DNA of 44,953 nucleotides, taken from assembly GCA_903934875.1 (NCBI GenBank), contig CAIZPP010000174.1:1-44953 (forward strand), in the 5' to 3' direction. Of this stretch, positions 42,200 to 44,953 are shown piece after piece. The position numbers and the translations under genes are program-made. The notes below the pieces were generated by a model. That model was not told the origin of the DNA, made no database searches, and saw only the letters and a program-made list of their open reading frames with translations. Source of the DNA: an uncultured Methylococcaceae bacterium (GTDB taxonomy: Bacteria > Pseudomonadota > Gammaproteobacteria > Methylococcales > Methylococcaceae). How positions within the stretch are numbered: the stretch's first letter is position 1; the number at the start of each line of letters is the position of its first letter.

Positions 42200-42787
42200 T
42201 CAGTAAGTGTCTCTCAAAAAAATCCTTTCGACTTCAATGAAAGCCTCGCCTAGCGAACCCACCGGGCGATAAAATACGGCGGATGGTGTCAGTTTCAATT
42301 CACGGAAAAACGCAGGTAGCCAAGGTTTCAAATGGCGGGAGAAAAAACCAATTTGACGCGGGTCTTCGGCCTCGATGAGCTGGCACATGATCTCACATAA
42401 GTTCCCGGCATGGTCCTCGATTAACTTTCCGCTGTTTTCAATGCCGAGACCCGCCAGCTCGGTACGCAACAGGACCAACGGATTGGTATTGAGTATACTA
42501 TCCATATACCGGGAGGCACGTGGATACAGTATGCCACCACATTCACCGAATAAATAGTAATATTCTTTGAGCAAACCGGGTTCTTGCGTCCGCCTCGCCG
42601 CTTCTCCCAACGCGCACCAAGCCAAGGCTACGGCATCTTCACCCATTACTGGGTTGGCAGGCGGAATTTCGGCCAATTGGGCCACTAGCCTATTGTTGGG
42701 TGGTTTGAGCAGCAGTCTGGCAAGCAGTTGATACGTGTTGGCCCGCCAGAGCTCTTGCTCCCCCCTTTGCGGCTTGTCATTGATCAT
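42200..42787 (-). CDS. TorD/DmsD-family molybdoenzyme chaperone
   Basis: A 195-residue all-helical cytoplasmic chaperone of the TorD family, which helps insert the molybdenum cofactor into, and delays export of, molybdoenzymes. Signs are WRANTYQLLARLLLKPPN, the family core EYYYLFGECGGILYPRASRY near residues 78-97, and ENSGKLIEDHAGNLCEIMC, the conserved acidic-His block. No molybdoenzyme or other reductase gene is beside it, so its client, perhaps a formate dehydrogenase or another periplasmic oxidoreductase, is unknown. It ends 24 bases from the TPR lipoprotein gene in the same direction. Confidence 0.78.
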   Translation of the reverse strand: MINDKPQRGEQELWRANTYQLLARLLLKPPNNRLVAQLAEIPPANPVMGEDAVALAWCALGEAARRTQEPGLLKEYYYLFGECGGILYPRASRYMDSILNTNPLVLLRTELAGLGIENSGKLIEDHAGNLCEIMCQLIEAEDPRQIGFFSRHLKPWLPAFFRELKLTPSAVFYRPVGSLGEAFIEVERIFLRDTY

Positions 42788-42899
42788 GGCTGTGCCTCTT
42801 CGATTAGCGATGGGTTAGCTTAACGGGTAGTGTTAAGCTTTGCATCTTCAGTATAATCTTTACTTGCCCATTTTTTGGGTTCATTATCAGGGTATTTCA

Positions 42900-43148
42900 A
42901 TGAGCGAACTCTCCAGAGAAGCGATACAAGAATTGATACATCTGAATGCTTACCGCAAAATCGAAGGTCCGATGCAGGAGGCGCATGAAGCGTTATTTCG
43001 GGCGAAGTTCATTGAATGTGCAGACGGACTATTGCTCGCCGTGGCAGACCGTGAGGAGTTGAGGGTGAAATTGACACAGACGGAGCGATTGCTTAAGGAA
43101 GTTGTCGGCACCTTGGACGAGATTAAAAATGCCGTTTCGATTCCATAG
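42900..43148 (+). CDS. Small helical protein of unknown function
   Basis: An 82-residue protein starting MSELSREAIQELIHLNAYRK, largely helical, with no signal peptide and no domain that I recognise. AGGGTATTTCA before the ATG supports the start at 42900; an open frame continues upstream to 42840 but has no ribosome binding site. It lies 12 bases before the PaaK-like gene, so the two probably form one operon, and may act with it. Confidence 0.6.
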   Translation: MSELSREAIQELIHLNAYRKIEGPMQEAHEALFRAKFIECADGLLLAVADREELRVKLTQTERLLKEVVGTLDEIKNAVSIP

Positions 43149-43160
43149 AGAATAGCGGAT

Positions 43161-44669
43161 GTGCAGATGCAAGCAGAAAAACCCGCAGCCGTACTCGAAA
43201 GATTGTCGTTTTATTTGAACGCGCCCCTAGATGAAATATTGCGCTTGCGGATTGCGGCTGATCCCAGCCAGCACGCGGTGAAGCTTTTTCATAAAGTTGT
43301 GCGAGAGGTTCCCGCCTACCGCCAGTTTCTTGAATCCAATGCTGTGGAACCAGGGAAAGTCAAATCATTTGGGGATTTTGCCACCCTGCCCTTGACAGAC
43401 AAAGCCAATTATATGCAGAAATATCCTTTGCCTGATCGTTGCAAGGGCGGTAGCTTGATTAATTGCGACCGGCTTGCGGTGTCTTCGGGGTCCACGGGTA
43501 TTCCAACTTTCTGGCCCCGTGCGATGGTGGACGAACTGGAAGTCGCTTTGCGTTTTGAGCAGGTATTCAGGCGCAGCTTCCGCGCACACGAAAGGGTAAC
43601 TTTGGCTGTGGTGTGTTTCCCGCTCGGCAATTGGGTGGGTGGGGTGTTCACTGCATCCTGCTGTTGGCATCTGGCGCAGAAAGGTTATCCGCTGACCGTT
43701 GCGACACCTGGTAACAAGCCAGAGGAGATTCTACGGGTGGTGTGTGAGTTGGGGCGGTATTTTCAACAGACAGTACTGCTTGGCTATCCTCCTTTCGTCA
43801 AGGATGTGGTGGATATGGGCAAGTCCCAAGGCTTGGATTGGGGTGCGTACAGTATCAAATTCGTGTTCGCGGGCGAGGTTTTCAGCGAAGAATGGCGGTC
43901 TTTGATGGTGGACAGTGTGGGTTCTGCCTCGCCCTATGATTCCGCGTCTCTTTACGGTACGGCGGATGGCGGCATATTGGGCAATGAAACACCATTGAGC
44001 ATCGCTGTCCGGCGCTTTCTTTCCGAAACTCCCGCCGCCGCCCGTGAGTTATTTGGCGAATCGCGTTTGCCGACCCTAGTCCAATACGACCCCGTAAGCC
44101 GGTTTATCGAATGGGTGAACGGATCGACTTTGGCCGTGACTGGCGATAACGGCGTGCCGCTGATTCGTTACCACATAGCAGACCGGGGCGGAATTATGCC
44201 GCATGGCGAAATGCTTGGTTTCTTGAAAGATTGGGGGCTGCATTCGTTTGAAGACTATGGCTTGGATGGAGACGGATGTGCGTTGCCTTTTGTATGGGTT
44301 TTCGGACGTGCCGATTTTACAGTGTCGTTCTATGGCGCCAATATCTACCCGGAAAATGTGACCGTTGGTTTGGAACAACCGGAGCTGACGGGATGGGTCA
44401 CCGGAAAATTCGTCATGGAAGTCCGTGCAAGTGAAGAGGGTTCAGAATGCCTGCACATCGCCGTTGAATTACTCCAGGCGCAGCAAGCGGATGCGGAAAA
44501 GCGGGACGCAATCGCGCAATCTGTCCGTTCCCAATTACATAGGCTTAATAGTGAGTTCGCCAACTATGTCCCCTTTGCCCGACAAACTCCTCAAATAGAA
44601 TTGCTACCATTCGCAGATCCGGCGTATTTTCCGCCTGGCGTGAAACACCGGTACACGCGCAGAAGTTAA
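43161..44669 (+). CDS. PaaK-like adenylate-forming enzyme
   Basis: A 502-residue cytoplasmic protein of the phenylacetate-CoA ligase-like branch of the acyl-adenylating superfamily, which activates a carboxylic acid with ATP. Visible are the nucleotide-binding SSGSTGIPTFWPR (about 108-120), SLYGTADGGILGNE, LIRYHIADRGG, and the C-terminal VFGRADFTVSFYGANIYPENV. Similar proteins link acids to CoA or other acceptors; the substrate cannot be read from the sequence, and no paa pathway gene is nearby. The start is GTG at 43161 or ATG at 43167. It ends 243 bases before pmoC, but the pmoC promoter lies between, so the two are probably separate units. Confidence 0.78.
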   Translation: MQMQAEKPAAVLERLSFYLNAPLDEILRLRIAADPSQHAVKLFHKVVREVPAYRQFLESNAVEPGKVKSFGDFATLPLTDKANYMQKYPLPDRCKGGSLINCDRLAVSSGSTGIPTFWPRAMVDELEVALRFEQVFRRSFRAHERVTLAVVCFPLGNWVGGVFTASCCWHLAQKGYPLTVATPGNKPEEILRVVCELGRYFQQTVLLGYPPFVKDVVDMGKSQGLDWGAYSIKFVFAGEVFSEEWRSLMVDSVGSASPYDSASLYGTADGGILGNETPLSIAVRRFLSETPAAARELFGESRLPTLVQYDPVSRFIEWVNGSTLAVTGDNGVPLIRYHIADRGGIMPHGEMLGFLKDWGLHSFEDYGLDGDGCALPFVWVFGRADFTVSFYGANIYPENVTVGLEQPELTGWVTGKFVMEVRASEEGSECLHIAVELLQAQQADAEKRDAIAQSVRSQLHRLNSEFANYVPFARQTPQIELLPFADPAYFPPGVKHRYTRRS

Positions 44670-44747
44670 TTTTCATGCCATGACATCGTGTGGGCACGGG
44701 AAAAGCTAGATATGAAACAGCATTTTTCAAAAAAAGCGATTTGCTGC

Positions 44748-44776
44748 TTGACAAGCGAAAGGGGGTGTGACAAAGT
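44748..44776 (+). promoter_or_regulatory. Putative sigma-70 promoter of pmoC
   Basis: A perfect -35 box TTGACA lies at 44748-44753. At 17 bases distance stands CAAAGT (44771-44776), a poor -10 box. With this start point the message would have a leader of about 130 bases with hairpin potential (GGCTAGGC, GGCCGAGC). High expression of pmo would then depend on an activator or on a different -10. The -35 is seen directly; the rest is inference. Confidence 0.5.
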
Positions 44777-44911
44777 GTCGCACATCCTGAGGGACGGGAT
44801 TTTGGAAGGGCTGAAAGGCCGTATCCTTATGGCTAGGCAAGGCCGAGCATAACAGCAGCGGGGCGCGGGAGCGCATCCGTTGCGAGTCAAACCCAAACTG
44901 GAGGTAATACT

Positions 44912-44953
44912 ATGGCTGCAACAACAATTGGTGGCGTCGTCGCTAAAGACAAG
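44912..44953 (+). CDS. pmoC: Particulate methane monooxygenase subunit C, 5' end only
   Basis: Only the first 14 codons are in the window: MAATTIGGVVAKDK. The opening MAATTIGG is the characteristic N-terminus of PmoC in Methylococcus-type methanotrophs. A strong ribosome binding site, GGAGGT (44900-44905), precedes the ATG by six bases. PmoC is the membrane subunit encoded first in the pmoCAB operon of particulate methane monooxygenase, which oxidises methane to methanol in intracytoplasmic membranes. pmoA and pmoB should follow beyond the window. The 14 residues cannot show whether the copy is intact, or separate pmoC from the related amoC, but the full match of the first eight residues makes pmoC by far the likelier. 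Confidence 0.88.
   Translation, partial: MAATTIGGVVAKDK

Overview
The window looks like a chromosomal segment from an aerobic gammaproteobacterial methanotroph (Methylococcales, probably close to Methylococcaceae). The strongest clue is at the right edge: the last 42 bases, behind a good ribosome binding site and a TTGACA box, encode MAATTIGG..., the known N-terminus of the particulate methane monooxygenase subunit PmoC. The dusB-fis pair, the NAD-linked [NiFe] hydrogenase subunit HoxH and a PrsT-like TPR lipoprotein fit this. Species cannot be fixed from the sequence alone.

Layout. 1-3272: purH and dusB-fis on the minus strand. 3398-12686: an AT-rich block of three MBOAT O-acyltransferases and three SGNH/AlgX-like proteins, all on the minus strand, probably an acetylation system for a surface polysaccharide. 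Nearly every gene junction from 1 to 12840 is filled by copies of one repeat family of about 122 bp with TACAGCGTTTTT-type inverted ends; these often touch the start or stop codons. 12971-15578: tRNA-Glu(CUC), dnaN and dnaA (minus strand), with one perfect DnaA box upstream. 15745-17659: a three-gene minus-strand module that reads as a secreted pesticin-like muramidase, an exported candidate immunity protein and an accessory protein. 17769-20899: hoxH and its maturation protease gene, separated by a terminator, inverted repeats, a three-repeat CRISPR array without cas genes, a 282-bp palindromic element and another TACAG-family copy. 21093-24452: a Uma2-type nuclease gene, then overlapping pcnB-folK-panB on the minus strand.

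25095-27876: rpoD followed at once by a dipeptide epimerase gene. 27877-28656: repeats, including a 126-bp element with a perfect 8-bp target duplication. 28657-30581: acetoacetyl-CoA reductase and thiolase genes (minus). 30876-34430: a small membrane protein gene, a hairpin-rich element in the sucC leader, then sucC and sucD separated by an EndoIII-like HhH protein gene and a coiled-coil gene. 34471-39464: a large hybrid histidine kinase and a translationally overlapping receiver-PP2C phosphatase. 39729-44669: a PrsT-like TPR lipoprotein, an orphan TorD-type chaperone, a small hypothetical protein and a PaaK-like adenylate-forming enzyme, then the pmoC promoter region.

Most novel signals: the TACAG elements that fill gene junctions around the acyltransferase island, including two composite copies of about 453 bp; the two-gene insertion inside sucCD; the hairpin element in front of sucC; the orphan CRISPR array in the split hox locus; and the effector-immunity-like module. 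All family assignments come from reading motifs by eye; no database search was run.
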